A stretch of DNA of 64,000 nucleotides, taken from Gracilaria gracilis (taxonomy: Eukaryota > Rhodophyta > Florideophyceae > Gracilariales > Gracilariaceae). This document shows positions 44,517 to 54,721 of the stretch, piece after piece; the first letter of the stretch is position 1; each line of letters starts with the position of its first letter. The stretch covers positions 434,001-498,000 of the forward strand of contig JARGSG010000036.1 in the NCBI GenBank assembly GCA_030374805.1. The letters run 5' to 3'. The notes beneath the pieces are model-generated. The model was not told the DNA's origin and did no database searches. It saw only the letters and a program-made list of their open reading frames with translations. A program made the translations under genes and the position numbers.

Positions 44517-45452
44517 TTAAGTGTTTGGCGTTTCTTCTTCCTCTGAAGTTGGTGATTTGAAGATATAGCTGCCCAATCTAAACGAATCAATCCATTCCAC
44601 ATCCGGTAGTCTGAGCGCATCGCGCAGCGTTTGAGTGACCCGGATTCGCCTTCCGTTCGTAGCGTCTTGCAGTTGGTGTTTCTTGATGTACGCCCACACA
44701 GACTTCAAAACCTGCGGTCTCGACAATCGAGATTTTCCATCGCAAAGGGGGAGAAGGCGCGCTTCGACACAAACCTCAGCGTACATACCCCGACGGTGCT
44801 CTTTAAGCCGTTTCTGCGCAGCAGCTGAGTTCCTACCACGTGGGTCCATATCTTGATCTGGTTTATGCCAAGAAGCAAGCGCACCTTTTTCTTTAAGGTA
44901 CTTCTCAAAAAAATCTTTTGCTCGTGACTCATACTCGGGACCCAAGTCTGACGGGTCTGTAAGGTGTGGTTTTAGGAGTCGGAACGCATCCCAGAAATCT
45001 AATTCACCTACAATGTTTAAGAGTGAAGAAAGTTGCTCATCGCATAGAATACGCTTCTTGTCACTGTCCACGTACATGTTGTTTTCCCGCACGTACTTGC
45101 TGAGGCTCGCCAGGATCTGGGAACGATTGCTCATTTCATCGCCACCAATGCATTCCCTCAGCTCCTTTGATACTAGTACTGGCGTGTTCATACCCGTTCT
45201 GCGGACGTACTTGGGTTGAACCGACCTTGCTCTTGATTTTTTCTTTGGCTGCTTGTATTTATTGGTACGTCCGGTCACGGCCGCAGATGTACGCGTACAA
45301 GCCCGGTAAATTGGCCTCGTGGGGCTGGTAGATCCATAACTTTGCCACAAAAGCCGACTGCGCTGCGCGTTCCATACCACAGCCGAAAGGGACGCAAATG
45401 CTATTCCATCTCGCGTTGAAATAGTTGTAGTGATTGCCGACATGGAGGCCAT
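44517..45452 (-). CDS. Protein with two SWIB/MDM2 domains, probably organelle-targeted
   Basis: A 311-residue protein. The first SWIB domain (about residues 90-165) is classic: PVLVSKELRECIGGDEMSNR, SLSKYVRENNMYVDSDKKR, ILCDEQLSSLLNI. A diverged second copy (about 230-300) reads KSRLSRPQVLKSVWAYIKKH, QLQDATNGRRIRV and LRDALRLPDV. SWIB folds occur in SWI/SNF subunits and, in plants, in small plastid or nuclear chromatin proteins. The N-terminus (MASMSAITTTISTRDGIAFA, then basic, Ser/Arg-rich) looks like a transit peptide, followed by a KQPKKKSRAR basic patch. The start was chosen at the first ATG (45452); codons upstream begin with GTG. It is divergent from gatB, with 408 bp between the start codons. 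A role in nucleoid or chromatin structure is inference. Confidence 0.85.
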   Translation of the reverse strand: MASMSAITTTISTRDGIAFASLSAVVWNAQRSRLLWQSYGSTSPTRPIYRACTRTSAAVTGRTNKYKQPKKKSRARSVQPKYVRRTGMNTPVLVSKELRECIGGDEMSNRSQILASLSKYVRENNMYVDSDKKRILCDEQLSSLLNIVGELDFWDAFRLLKPHLTDPSDLGPEYESRAKDFFEKYLKEKGALASWHKPDQDMDPRGRNSAAAQKRLKEHRRGMYAEVCVEARLLPLCDGKSRLSRPQVLKSVWAYIKKHQLQDATNGRRIRVTQTLRDALRLPDVEWIDSFRLGSYIFKSPTSEEEETPNT

Positions 45453-45860
45453 CGAATAGACCACCGTTTGCTGTTTCGAACGTGAACGTCGGATTGGGGA
45501 GAACTACTTTCTGTTGCTAATGTTATATCCCCGCGGGTGGTGCAGCACGACGACCCAACACGGGTCGATGGATCTCGAAACAACGAGCTCGAGCGCGCCA
45601 TCTATTGGTTGTTTCAACACATCGTTTCCGTAATAATCGTTGCCTCTTTCTGAAATCAAAAAGTTTTTGAAAGTTTTGGAAATGTTATCTCGGCTGTGCC
45701 GGCTCTCATTGAGAGCAACCTCCGCTGCAACGATCAATAGTTCTTCGATAACATCAGTCCGGATTCCGAACCCCCGTCGTCTTGTCGCCGCGTTAACCGG
45801 CAATGCGAGCGTGCTAAGAGTCTTAGCTTAAGACCCGTAACAATCCTCTCCACAGCAGCA
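45453..45860. promoter_or_regulatory. Shared divergent promoter region of the SWIB gene and gatB
   Basis: A 408-bp interval between two divergent start codons, so it must hold both promoters and 5' UTRs. No TATA box is evident. A 99-codon minus-strand frame crosses it but has no recognisable features. Confidence 0.5.
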
Positions 45861-47778
45861 ATGGCGCGTAGAGTTGCCGCATTCGTTTTTCCGTACTCTT
45901 CATCTCCGTTCCTCAAAACTAATGCCGGACTCGCTTCGGAGCACAGCAACCATGCCTCAAGCCCAATCCGTCACGGCACGTATCCACTGTCTGCAGTTAA
46001 AAGATGCGTTCGAATGGCCACCACTCAAGCGCCAGAAAAGAAACGTCAAGGTCGCTCCAAGAAAGGAAGAAGCTCATCTGGGAAACGGGAGAAGAAGGGC
46101 TCCATGTCTCCTGGTCTTCTGAAAGCCCTCGAAAAGTATGAGCCCATTATTGGAATCGAGATGCATGTCCAGCTTTCTACAAAAACAAAGGCGTATTGTA
46201 ACTGCTCGACAAAAACAGTGCGCACTCCGAACACAAACATTTGTCCCGTTTGCATGGGTCATCCTGGAGCGCTTCCTGTGGTGAATTCCAAAGTTGTAGA
46301 ACTAGCTGCTAAAGCTGGTATGGCGTTGGGATGCTCAATTGCAGATTACTGTCGCTTTGACCGCAAGAACTACTACTACGTCGACACGCCAAAGAACTAT
46401 CAGATAACCCAAGACACCTACCCTATCGCGAAGAACGGTGGTTTGCAATTAGCCACGTTTGGAAAACGAATCGGAATAACTCGTTTACACATGGAAGAGG
46501 ATTCTGCAAAAATGACACACGAAGGAGCTGGTGCAGCCGGGCGCCTCACAGACTCTACTCATTCCCTTCTCGATTTCAACCGAAGTGGCATCCCACTGGT
46601 GGAAGTTGTAAGTGAGCCAGATATTCGCACTGGTGCTGAAGCCGCGGAGTATGGTCAGGAGCTCCAGCGCGTTTTGAGATATGTAGGCACCAGCGACTGT
46701 AACATGCAAGATGGAAGTCTTCGTTGTGACGTCAATATTTCCATTCGACCAAAAGGAAGTCCGACTTATGGCACAAAGGTTGAGCTCAAGAACCTCAACT
46801 CCTTCGCATCTGCCCAGAAATCTATTGACTTTGAAATAGAAAGACAAGCAAGCATTCTTGACGATGGTGGCACCGTGCTTTTGGAAACAAGGACATGGGA
46901 TGAGAAGGCAAATCAAACGAAGACTATGAGGGTGAAAGAAGGAGCGTCAGACTACAGATATTTTCCGGAACCAGACATTCCTCCGTTGTTGATTTCACAA
47001 AAACAACTAGAAGAGTGGCGAAAGAGCATGCCCGAGCTACCGGCAGAGAAGAGAGAAAGGTATCAACGCGATTTTGGTCTCTCAGGCTACGATGCCTTTT
47101 TGCTCTCTGATGATGTGAACACAGCACTGTATTTTGAGGAAACCATCAGTTCCGGAGCGGACCCCAAACAAGCTGCGAACTGGATTATGGGGGATATCAC
47201 AAAAGTGTTGAAGAGTGAGAAGACTGACCTTAACCTTTGTAAGCTCACTCCAGTAAACTTGGCGAACATGATCAACCTCATCGACAATGGAGTTATCAGT
47301 GGAAAGATTGCGAAGGATTTAATAGCAGAACTAGTGATGAAAGGTGGCGTTCCATCCGAGATAGTCGAAGAAAGGTACGTTTGGAAAGTGTTTCCGATAA
47401 GCTCGCAGGCCAAACAATTTGGGCTAGGGAATGTTTCAATGACGCGTTGCAACTAGTTGGAATGGTATCACTGACGTCATTTTATTCTATTTACTTCGTA
47501 CAGAGATCTAAAGTTGATTTCAGATCCTGACGTTATACGGGAGCTAGCAGCAACGGTTATTCAAGAGAACCCTACGGAATTGGCTGCTTTCAGAGACGTA
47601 AGCTGAAACAAATTCTATTCGCAACCACAGATTCAGACACTAACTTGTATTGTTAATAACTCTTTAGGGCAAATCTCGGTTGTTTGGATTCTTCGTGGGT
47701 AAAACTCTGGCAGCTTCAGGTGGAAGAGGGGACCCGGTCACGATCAACTCAGTCCTGAAAGAAATGCTCGAGGCTTGA
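45861..47778 (+). CDS. gatB: Glutamyl-tRNA(Gln) amidotransferase subunit B, organellar, three exons
   Basis: GatB, with GatA and GatC, converts Glu-tRNA(Gln) to Gln-tRNA(Gln) in plastids and mitochondria. Exons are 45861-47374, 47504-47597 and 47668-47778 (572 residues). Introns of 129 and 70 bp have GT-AG ends and CTGAC/CTAAC branch-like sites. The first ~90 residues are Ser/Arg/Lys-rich and precede GIEMHVQLSTKTKAYCNCST, so they are probably a transit peptide. Family blocks seen: MGHPGALPVVN, RLHMEEDSAKMTHEG, LLDFNRSGIPLVEVVSEPDI, LRCDVNISIRPKG and KVELKNLNSFASAQKSIDFE. The C-terminal YqeY-like tail is completed only by exons 2 and 3 (LISDPDVIREL, GKSRLFGFFVGKTLAASGG). All three joins keep frame. 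The gene looks intact. Confidence 0.95.
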
Positions 47779-48302
47779 GGTACTTTCTTAACTAGTATGA
47801 ATTCACCGTTGCAAGCGTTAATCGTGTTGAGGACAAAACGATGGGTTGGTTTTCGTTTTTCTAGTGCTGTGGGCTTGGTAGTGTATGCTGTCTGCGCTGC
47901 GGGTGACGCTGGCAAACCCGTTGAGCGAGTAACGTTGGTAAGGGTTCACATCACTCTCTGATTTGAGCGGTATATGAAGTCGAATGTACACCCGACCTGC
48001 GTCCGCACAGTACGAAAGCTTTTTGGAGTGACCATGGGCTTGAATCTATGGCACCTCGGTGGCTAAAGGAGGCCCTGTCAGCTAACCAGAGAGACCTGGA
48101 CACTCATATTTGTAGTGAGCTCCCTTAGAATCATTGCTCAGAACCTTCCTTGCACTTCTCTGGCTGACGTTTTACGGACCGCGCCTAGTGTAGCAATGCT
48201 ATAATGTGCTCGAGTGCTTTACATTCGTTCAATCAGGCCTACATATATTTCAATCCCGAAAGAGCTCACGAATTAGTACAACCCCAGGACCAGAATGTTG
48301 TT
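47779..48302. other. Intergenic region after gatB
   Basis: Contains the gatB 3' UTR and the 5' flank of the decayed reductase. No other gene is recognised; short frames on both strands lack motifs. Confidence 0.4.
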
Positions 48303-49431
48303 ATGAAGTACACACAATTACCCATCTCGGACCTGAAAGTGTCAAAGATATGTTTGGGCACTACGCCGTGGGGTGACCAAATCTCAATGGACGCCGCACA
48401 TGAAATTCTGGATTACGCTGTTTCTGCCGGTGTGAACTTCATTGATACTGCTGACATTTATCCCTCTCCAATGAGCTGTGCAAATTGGAAGCCTGGTAGA
48501 TATTGCTGAGAAATGTCTTGGGGAGTACTTTCGAAAACGCCCGAGGATACGGAGGAGGGTGATTATTGCCACTTAAGTTCAAGGATACTCCCTGCGCAAT
48601 GGCAAATAGATGTGCTGAAGGAGAACAAGGAGGCGTTTCACTACCTTCTCGTCTTGACTTTGATTCTGTTCTGCAAGCGTGCAGTGCAAGTCTTAGACGT
48701 ATGCAAGCAGACTGTATTGATCTGTACCAGCTTCACTGGCGCGACCGGTATCTATGTACCTCTTTGGGACAGTCGAACTTATCTACGACCCGCGACATGA
48801 ACGTGAGGCTGTACCCATTCGTGAAACGCTTTTTGGCTGTGAAATCGCTTCTTGAAAAGAAAACAATCCGACTTTCTAACGAGACGACGTTCGGGGTTTG
48901 TGAGTTTGTCCGCATTGCGGATGAGCTGAATATGGCGCGATCCATACCGATACCAAACGAGTTCACTCTCCTTCATCGAGAGTTTGAAGGGCATTTAGCG
49001 GAAGCATGTGCACCATCAAACCTAAACATTGCTTCGCTACCCTACGCAATTCTGGCTGGTGGTGCGTTATCCGGAAAATATCTAGGCATCGACGAGAACA
49101 ACATGTCCGCGTCACATGAAGGTTTGAAGAAGGCGCGTTTGGTTGTCTAAAGATTTTCAAAGGAGGTAGCGGTCGCTACCGTTGGTACTGGATACCGAAG
49201 GTGAAACAAAAGATTGCAAAACTGGCTGCGGATGTGGGCATTTCGCGCACACCGCTGGCTTTTGCTTCTTGCTATTCCAGGTGGTTTGTGGCATCATGCC
49301 TTGTGGGGGTTTCTTCAGTCGAGCAACCGGAAGAAATAGTTGCGGCAAGTCAACTGCAAACTGAGTTGGACCAGGGTGTGCTTGACAGGCCATTGCAGGA
49401 ATGCTCCCTCGCGTGCGCTACAATGAACTGA
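48303..49431 (+). pseudogene. Tas-type aldo-keto reductase, broken
   Basis: Aldo-keto reductases use NADP(H) to reduce carbonyls; this one is closest to bacterial Tas. From the ATG at 48303, VSKICLGTTPWGDQISMDAA and YAVSAGVNFIDTADIYPSPM match the family start and the catalytic Asp and Tyr. Later blocks lie in other frames: QACSASLRRMQADCIDLYQL followed by HW (catalytic His), RLSNETTFGVCEFVRIADEL, YAILAGGALSGKYLG, and KIAKLAADVGISRTPLAFAS to VGVSSVEQPEEIV. The catalytic Lys region around 48500-48560 is garbled. At least three frame changes and a stop (48506-48508) make it a pseudogene rather than an intron-containing gene, as no splice sites fit the breaks well. Confidence 0.8.
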
Positions 49432-49846
49432 TCCGAGAATTGCCACTGGTACAACAGCAAGCCGAGGAGTAGCGTATCTTATTTGGTCCAGAGCCCTCCA
49501 CACGACCACGAGCCAGAAAGCGTCGCAGTCGAGCCGGAACTTGCACACCCAGAAGAAGAGAAGACAAAGCAGAGAACATGAACAACTGGTAAAAAAGGGT
49601 CACCCTTTCACGTTTGTCGTAGAAACTTATATCGCGACTTGAAGAAGAAGAAGAAGTACCTTGGTAGTAGTACTGCCGCATGACCATATTCCTCAGGAAT
49701 GTGATGCGTTAACTGAAGTAGAGGCGTAACTCTCAATTGCAAAGATGCAATCAAATTCTTTGTTAAAGGCCCATTAGAAAGAAGATCTTCAAAGAAAGCA
49801 ACATCTTCAAGTTCTAGGCGGGAAAACTTCCTTCAACTTGGTGATG

Positions 49847-49975
49847 AAAGAGAATCCAGCTGAAGAAAGAAGAAAGCCAATAATTCATCTACATTTGCAC
49901 GACTGTTTCAAAGAGAATCCAACTGAAGAAAGAAGAAAGGCAATAATTCATCTACATTATTTGCACGACTGTTTC
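49847..49975. repeat. Tandem duplication of a 63-66 bp unit
   Basis: Two copies (49847-49909 and 49910-49975) of a unit beginning AAAGAGAATCCA and ending CACGACTGTTTC. They differ by two substitutions and a 3-bp insertion. They lie upstream of the gene at 50297. Confidence 0.9.
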
Positions 49976-50296
49976 CTGCTTCAGGCTCGTTCTAACTGGG
50001 TATGAATAGGCGGTTCGTTGGCGTGTGCATCGTGCAAATATATCCCAAGCAACCAAAAACCTACGGCGCTGGTTGGCTGCCTGCAAAAGAACGTAAAAAG
50101 TGCCTCTTCCACCACATCGCACGCAGGGCCCGCAGCTTCTGTGCATCCCCGCGCTCGCGAAGGTGCCTCTCACACAAACTACTCCTCTGCGAAGCCGCTA
50201 CACTCTACTTTCTTGACTACCCTGTGCATGTCGGGAAGTTCCCGGAGGGGGAAACGTATTCATTCAATACATATACGTTCGTCAAGCGATTGCAGA

Positions 50297-50836
50297 ATGA
50301 ATCCAAAGGGGTTTGCTTTTGCGCTGTCGTCTCCGCTTCTCAGGCAGTGTCCACTTCCCCTTGGCATTGCTACCTCAAAACCAGCGTATTTGACCTACGC
50401 AAAACGGGCACATGTCGCGAGGGCTCCTTCGTGGCGCGCTTCTGGAATCCCGGAACCGGAGCGCACGGGAAGTTCAGCCGATGACGAACGTCTGAATCAA
50501 GAGCTCCAGGCAAAAGTGAAGGAACTGTTTGGTAGTCGGAACAACGTTACGATTGACATTAAGACCGACTCGGATGTGCAGTTCATGGTGCAGAGGGAAG
50601 ACCCCGCTTTGGAGGTTCAGCAGAGGAAATCAGCTTGGACTGTGATTTGGTCTGTTGGCGTTCTTTCCGTCACTGCTGGAATCTTGTTCACAGCACTTTA
50701 TTATTCGGGCGCTGTGCACGGATCCTTTGATTCCGAAAAGCGGTATGAAATGCCCATGTACGGCTCGCACTCGTATATTGATCCGTATCAATTGCTTGAG
50801 GAAAGCCAACAAGCACAAGACTCGGCTGCGCAATAG
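50297..50836 (+). CDS. Single-TM protein with transit-like N-terminus, unknown function
   Basis: A 179-residue protein. The N-terminus (MNPKGFAFALSSPLLRQCPL) has an early Phe and is basic and Ser/Ala-rich, as in red-algal plastid transit peptides. The middle is a charged segment (DDERLNQELQAKVKELFGSR, NNVTIDIKTDSDVQFMVQRE). A single membrane segment follows (WTVIWSVGVLSVTAGILFTA, about residues 120-140). The short C-terminus contains SYIDPYQLLEESQQAQDSAA. I do not recognise the family. The ATG at 50297 was chosen because it gives a transit-like start; an earlier in-frame ATG near 50228 would add 23 residues. A plastid or mitochondrial membrane location is inference. Confidence 0.65.
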   Translation: MNPKGFAFALSSPLLRQCPLPLGIATSKPAYLTYAKRAHVARAPSWRASGIPEPERTGSSADDERLNQELQAKVKELFGSRNNVTIDIKTDSDVQFMVQREDPALEVQQRKSAWTVIWSVGVLSVTAGILFTALYYSGAVHGSFDSEKRYEMPMYGSHSYIDPYQLLEESQQAQDSAAQ

Positions 50837-50981
50837 ATGCAGCACAATCTACTTCTTTACAACGAATACCATGAAGAAGAAAACGTTACAACGGCAACAT
50901 GTAAAATAACTGTATACCTGGGGGACAATGGTTCAATGAGAAACTTGACAAAGTTGCATACTTAGATATAGCTCATATCTT

Positions 50982-51746
50982 TCACTTTCTCTTCTTCTTT
51001 CCCTTCCCCTTCTTTCCAGAAGAGCTGGCAGCAGCCGCTGGCGCGTCGCTCGATGTCGCCACGGCGGCTGCATTTGTCGTCAAACTGAATTCAAAGTTAC
51101 CCTTTGTTACGCGCCCAAGATCGGACATAAGCTGTTCATACGAATGTATTTCCACGTCGTACTTGGCCTTATCCCGATATGTTTCTCGCAAAACCGTGCA
51201 GTGCTTTCGCACTATTCCAGATACTTGTCCCGCCAAATGCGTAGGCACGATCACAGTGCCTTCGACACCACTGCTACTTTTCTTCATTGGCATTACTGCA
51301 CTGAGTTTCTGATGCATGGCGTTCACTTGTCGCAAAGCATCCACGTCCACGTCGATTCTCGGCCTTACTTGTTCAAGCGCGTTCTCAATCCTCATTACAG
51401 GCAGTGGGGTACCTTCCGGAGAAACATAGTTCTTCTGAATGGCACTGATAATCTCTTGTTTCTTCGCGTCCATCTTAGACTTTCGTTCACCAGCGCTTTC
51501 CTGCGCTTCACCCTTTTGCAGGATTAGCTCGATAACTTGCATGACGTCATCAGTCTGAAAGGAGTCGTTCAACTGCTCGCTGCTAGCTTTGGTGCCTTTG
51601 CTAGCGTTCACAAAAACGACAGGGGTGACCACAACATCCTCTAAGCGCTTCACGCTTCCATCGCGATACTTTGCCACCATTCCTTCCTCGACCATGACCT
51701 CGTAGGTCTTCTTCCCTTTCTTGAGTCTCACGAGCATTTCCGGCAT
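50982..51746 (-). CDS. SBDS: SBDS family ribosome maturation protein
   Basis: SBDS works with the GTPase EFL1 to release eIF6/Tif6 from pre-60S subunits. The frame encodes 254 residues. The N-terminal domain has VRLKKGKKTYEVMVEEGMVA and VVFVNASKGTKASSEQLNDS, the region that contacts the ribosome. Then come TDDVMQVIELILQKGEAQES and YVSPEGTPLPVMRIENALEQ (domain II), and a ferredoxin-like domain III (VEGTVIVPTHLAGQVSGIVR). The Lys-rich tail KKGKGKKKRK is extra. Compared with typical eukaryotic SBDS, the first ~15 residues are missing, so a small upstream exon is possible. The ATG at 51746 was chosen as the last one before the conserved block. No intron is seen within the frame. Confidence 0.85.
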   Translation of the reverse strand: MPEMLVRLKKGKKTYEVMVEEGMVAKYRDGSVKRLEDVVVTPVVFVNASKGTKASSEQLNDSFQTDDVMQVIELILQKGEAQESAGERKSKMDAKKQEIISAIQKNYVSPEGTPLPVMRIENALEQVRPRIDVDVDALRQVNAMHQKLSAVMPMKKSSSGVEGTVIVPTHLAGQVSGIVRKHCTVLRETYRDKAKYDVEIHSYEQLMSDLGRVTKGNFEFSLTTNAAAVATSSDAPAAAASSSGKKGKGKKKRK

Positions 51747-51824
51747 GATTGGGTACGAAAAAGAGCAGAGAAGTGAAGGTTTCTCGGTCAGGACGGCGCA
51801 GCGAATTTGTACCAAAAGTAGCAG

Positions 51825-52370
51825 TTGGGAAGCGACGACGAAGTGCAGCAGTTTATAAGTGCGTGGGCGAGTGCTATCACAGCCGAAGCAAAGCTTCCCG
51901 AACAGCAAGGCTTCAACAGCTGGATCCGTCAACGCTTCGAGAGTTGTAACTTTTACGACGTGATCGCGGCAGGTTGCAACAAATTGCGCATTTATCCATA
52001 CACGGCCGTCAAAAAAAAGCTGAATCACAGCCGTGGCCCAATTGTATTCGTGCGAGTGGACGGCCAGAGCGGCGGAATCCGTTCACCTCCGAAATTCACG
52101 GAGCTGAGAACGCCCCTCATGAACGAAACGAAAGCACTTGTTTTGCTACAAGCGTGGGCTGTAGCGCTGACCCCTGTCAGACGTAGCACACCGATACTGA
52201 CAAAAAGAGCTGTAATCATGATGCCGAGCGGGGAATGTTCAAGCAAGTGGGATGAAGAGGACGATCTTGTGGCAACGTTTGACGGCAGAGCACAGCGTTA
52301 TCTCTTCGTCAAAGAGAGCATCACGTCCTGCAACGCAATGTGCGATGGCACCGCACCGTCTATTACCTAA
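51825..52370 (+). CDS. Hypothetical protein, uncertain exon
   Basis: An open frame divergent from SBDS. It opens right after TAGCAG (a possible splice acceptor at 51819-51824) and has no ATG until 52120, so if real it is an internal or last exon. The translation is plausibly protein-like (FISAWASAITAEAKLPEQQG, ALVLLQAWAVALTPVRRS), but no domain is recognised. The opposite strand is also open here. Low confidence. Confidence 0.3.
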   Translation: MGSDDEVQQFISAWASAITAEAKLPEQQGFNSWIRQRFESCNFYDVIAAGCNKLRIYPYTAVKKKLNHSRGPIVFVRVDGQSGGIRSPPKFTELRTPLMNETKALVLLQAWAVALTPVRRSTPILTKRAVIMMPSGECSSKWDEEDDLVATFDGRAQRYLFVKESITSCNAMCDGTAPSIT

Positions 52371-52670
52371 GTGTTCGAGTGCGAAGCCCTTCTTTGGATA
52401 CATCACCTGCCAGCCTTTCAGGTTATACAAGCGCTGCAGACTGACGGATTTAGACGAGCTTAACATCCCTTAAATTGTACAGTGCGAACAAGAGCAGGCA
52501 TTATGGAGCTATTTACATAATGGCACACGCACGCCAGGAGCTGCCGTTACTCATCGTGTGCCGGTATTGCCTTTAGATATCGACAGTAAATGGCAGCAAA
52601 CGACCAAGTGGCGAAGTGCCCAAAGGTTGGGTCAGAATACAGCATGAGTTAGAGAGAAATGGGGTGGATG

Positions 52671-53222
52671 TCAAAGTCGAGAAATAATATGTTCCACGGC
52701 GTTCAACCGCTGCTCCATGGAAGCCCTCCTTTCATCTTCGCTTCTTACAGAGGACAAGTTATCCTTCAATCGGCCAAGTATGTGCTGCAGTTCGCTTTTC
52801 TTGACTGCAATATCAACGGTATCCAGTAAGCGATGCTCAACCTGAGAGGTGAGTGCGCTAGCCTTTGCTTCAAGCTGGCGCAGGTTATCATGAATGGAGG
52901 AGATTTGTTGCTTGTCTTCCACAGCATCATGATGGTTTGCATTGAACAAGAGCATGAAAGAACTGCCGCTTTTGGCGCCAATCTGGTGCAGAGTGGCGTC
53001 ATCTTTGAGAAAGTTGCCTCTGAACAAGAGGCGCATGTTGGAAGGCTGCGACTGAACGGCTGGCATTGCGGCCGCCCTCTGCTTGAGACTGAGTACTGTA
53101 TGCGACATTTGCACATTAAATCGATACTTGAGCTTGCCATGAATGAGCAAAACGCAAGCAACACCTTCGACAGGATGATCGCCCAGAATGTTGTGCACAC
53201 TCGCTTGTGCGCTTTTGGTGCC

Positions 53223-53254
<32 letters not shown>

Positions 53255-53582
53255 CATTGTTGCTCGCAGAAGCTTGCTGCCTCATGTCCGCCAGCGACTC
53301 TTGCGGCGCGTTGAGCTTGGCGCGTTTGGCGTTCGCGCTGTCCTCAAGGCGTTGTTTGGCAGTGCGCAACGCCATCATCTTGGCGCCGTCCACGACGTTG
53401 GCGTCGCAGAGCTTGGTGTGATCCGGGAACGACTTTCCCTTGTAGATGAGACGCAAGCCATGTTCAACGGTATGCTCGTTGTGCTCGACCAGCGAACGAA
53501 GCTGTCCAAAGGTGTGGCGCGATGAGATCGAAAGCTGCCATCGTTGCTTGCCCACTATGACGGTGACGCTGAGGTCGCTCAT
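52671..53582 (-). CDS. Protein with two ubiquitin-like domains and a BAG-like C-terminus
   Basis: A 303-residue protein. The first Ubl (residues 4-74) has VTVIVGKQRWQLSISSRHTF and LRLIYKGKSFPD. A linker with a poly-Ser run (about residues 110-121, encoded by a GAC/GTC trinucleotide repeat near 53223-53252) leads to a second Ubl (about 138-212: LIHGKLKYRFNVQMSHTVLS, MRLLFRGNFLKDD). The C-terminal ~80 residues are helical (IHDNLRQLEAKASALTSQVE, ELQHILGRLKDNLSSVRSED). The pattern is that of a BAG domain, which binds Hsp70 as a nucleotide-exchange factor. Plant and animal BAG proteins usually have one Ubl, so two is unusual. The ATG at 53582 is the first; the frame upstream starts only with GTG. 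Confidence 0.65.
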
Positions 53583-54118
53583 CACGACTGACGACGGATT
53601 GAAGCTGCGACCGGGCTAGCCGGAGCTGGGAGGGGCGGGGGGGGGGGGCGGCGTGAAGCAGAAGCTGAAAGCAGGTTCGCCGAGTACGCGTGGCTCAGCT
53701 GCACACGCGGCGTAGTGTGCACGTGGAAAGGAAACAGACGCACGCGCACGCGCACGCGCGGAGCATTAACGGCACGTCACGTGCAGCCTCGCGGGGAAGG
53801 TGCGCAGTGCGCACTGCGCGCAGTGCGGCGGATGCGCAGCAGGCAGGTGAACAGCGTGGCTGTAAGCCTTTGTAAGGCGCATCGAAACGAGCGCAGCGCG
53901 TGCAGCGCGTGCGCAGCGGGAGATGCGCGAGCGCTGTGGGTGCTGTTGCACAGCCAAAGCGGCCGACGGGGTGCGTGCTGCTGCTGAGTGTCGTCTGCTA
54001 GAGCTAGCACTATCAGCTAGCACACGGTAGTGATACGCGACTGCCACGCGCACGCTTTCCGCACCGTCGCGCGCGTGGCGCATTCTCGCGCGTGGCGCAT
54101 TGTACAAGCATAAAAGTC

Positions 54119-54721
54119 ATGTGGCGCGCTGACGGGCTGTCCACGCGCGCGGCAGCAGCGCCGGCAGCTTTCCACCCGCCCGTCGCCCGCTCTCGCGTGC
54201 GTGCCGCGCAGTCGCTCCCAATTGCCACCAATGGTTACAGCAGCCGCGTGCGTCTGCCTGCGAAGCGTGCAAGCTATCGCGCTTCATGGGCAGCTTTAAC
54301 AATGAATAATCATCACCATGCGTCTTCTTCCACGCCCCCAACCACGTGGCGTTGTATGAAGTTCTGCGGCGCCTGTTGTAAGCTGGGCGATTATGATGAA
54401 TCCGTTTTGAGGCACTTGTTGAACAATGAGCATGACGTCGTGCAGTACTTGGATATGATCGCCTCCGATGGCTGGTGTAAATGGTTTGATAGCTTCTCCC
54501 GCACGTGCACCATTTACGAAACACGTCCTCGTTTCTGTCGGGTTACCCCACAACTGTTCCATGATCAATACCACGTTGATGAAAGCGATTTCGATGAATT
54601 TGCTGTCTCCTGCTGTCACTATCACATCCAGAACACATTTGGTGAGCAAAGCCCGGAAGCATCTCGTTACCAAACCTTCATTCACCCTACTTCACAACAA
54701 AACCAGCAACATGACTCTTGA
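54119..54721 (+). CDS. YkgJ-type cysteine-cluster protein, probably organellar
   Basis: A 200-residue protein. The core (from about residue 82) has CMKFCGACCKLGDY, the C-x3-C-x2-CC cluster of the YkgJ / zinc- or iron-chelating family. It is followed by FDSFSRTCTIYETRPRFCRV, the second conserved Cys block, and a late CC pair (AVSCCHYHI). The function of this family is unclear; metal binding is proposed. The first ~70 residues are basic and Ala/Arg/Ser-rich, fitting a transit peptide. The start was set at the ATG at 54119. Its last 35 bases overlap the last 35 bases of the convergent methyltransferase gene. Confidence 0.75.
   Translation: MWRADGLSTRAAAAPAAFHPPVARSRVRAAQSLPIATNGYSSRVRLPAKRASYRASWAALTMNNHHHASSSTPPTTWRCMKFCGACCKLGDYDESVLRHLLNNEHDVVQYLDMIASDGWCKWFDSFSRTCTIYETRPRFCRVTPQLFHDQYHVDESDFDEFAVSCCHYHIQNTFGEQSPEASRYQTFIHPTSQQNQQHDS

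Noticed and set aside
45504-45803. A 99-codon minus-strand frame between the SWIB gene and gatB
   Set aside because: No motif, and it occupies the shared promoter interval; length is within chance expectation.
50002-50484. Plus-strand frame of 160 codons overlapping the one-TM gene
   Set aside because: It is a shifted frame across the 5' part of the gene at 50297 and ends inside it.
52833-53525. Plus-strand frame of 230 codons
   Set aside because: It is antisense to the Ubl-Ubl protein; its poly-Arg run is the complement of the poly-Ser repeat.
53690-54107. Short frames on both strands upstream of the YkgJ-type gene
   Set aside because: GC-rich palindromic sequence (GCGCGTGGCGC-type repeats) keeps all frames open; no protein features.
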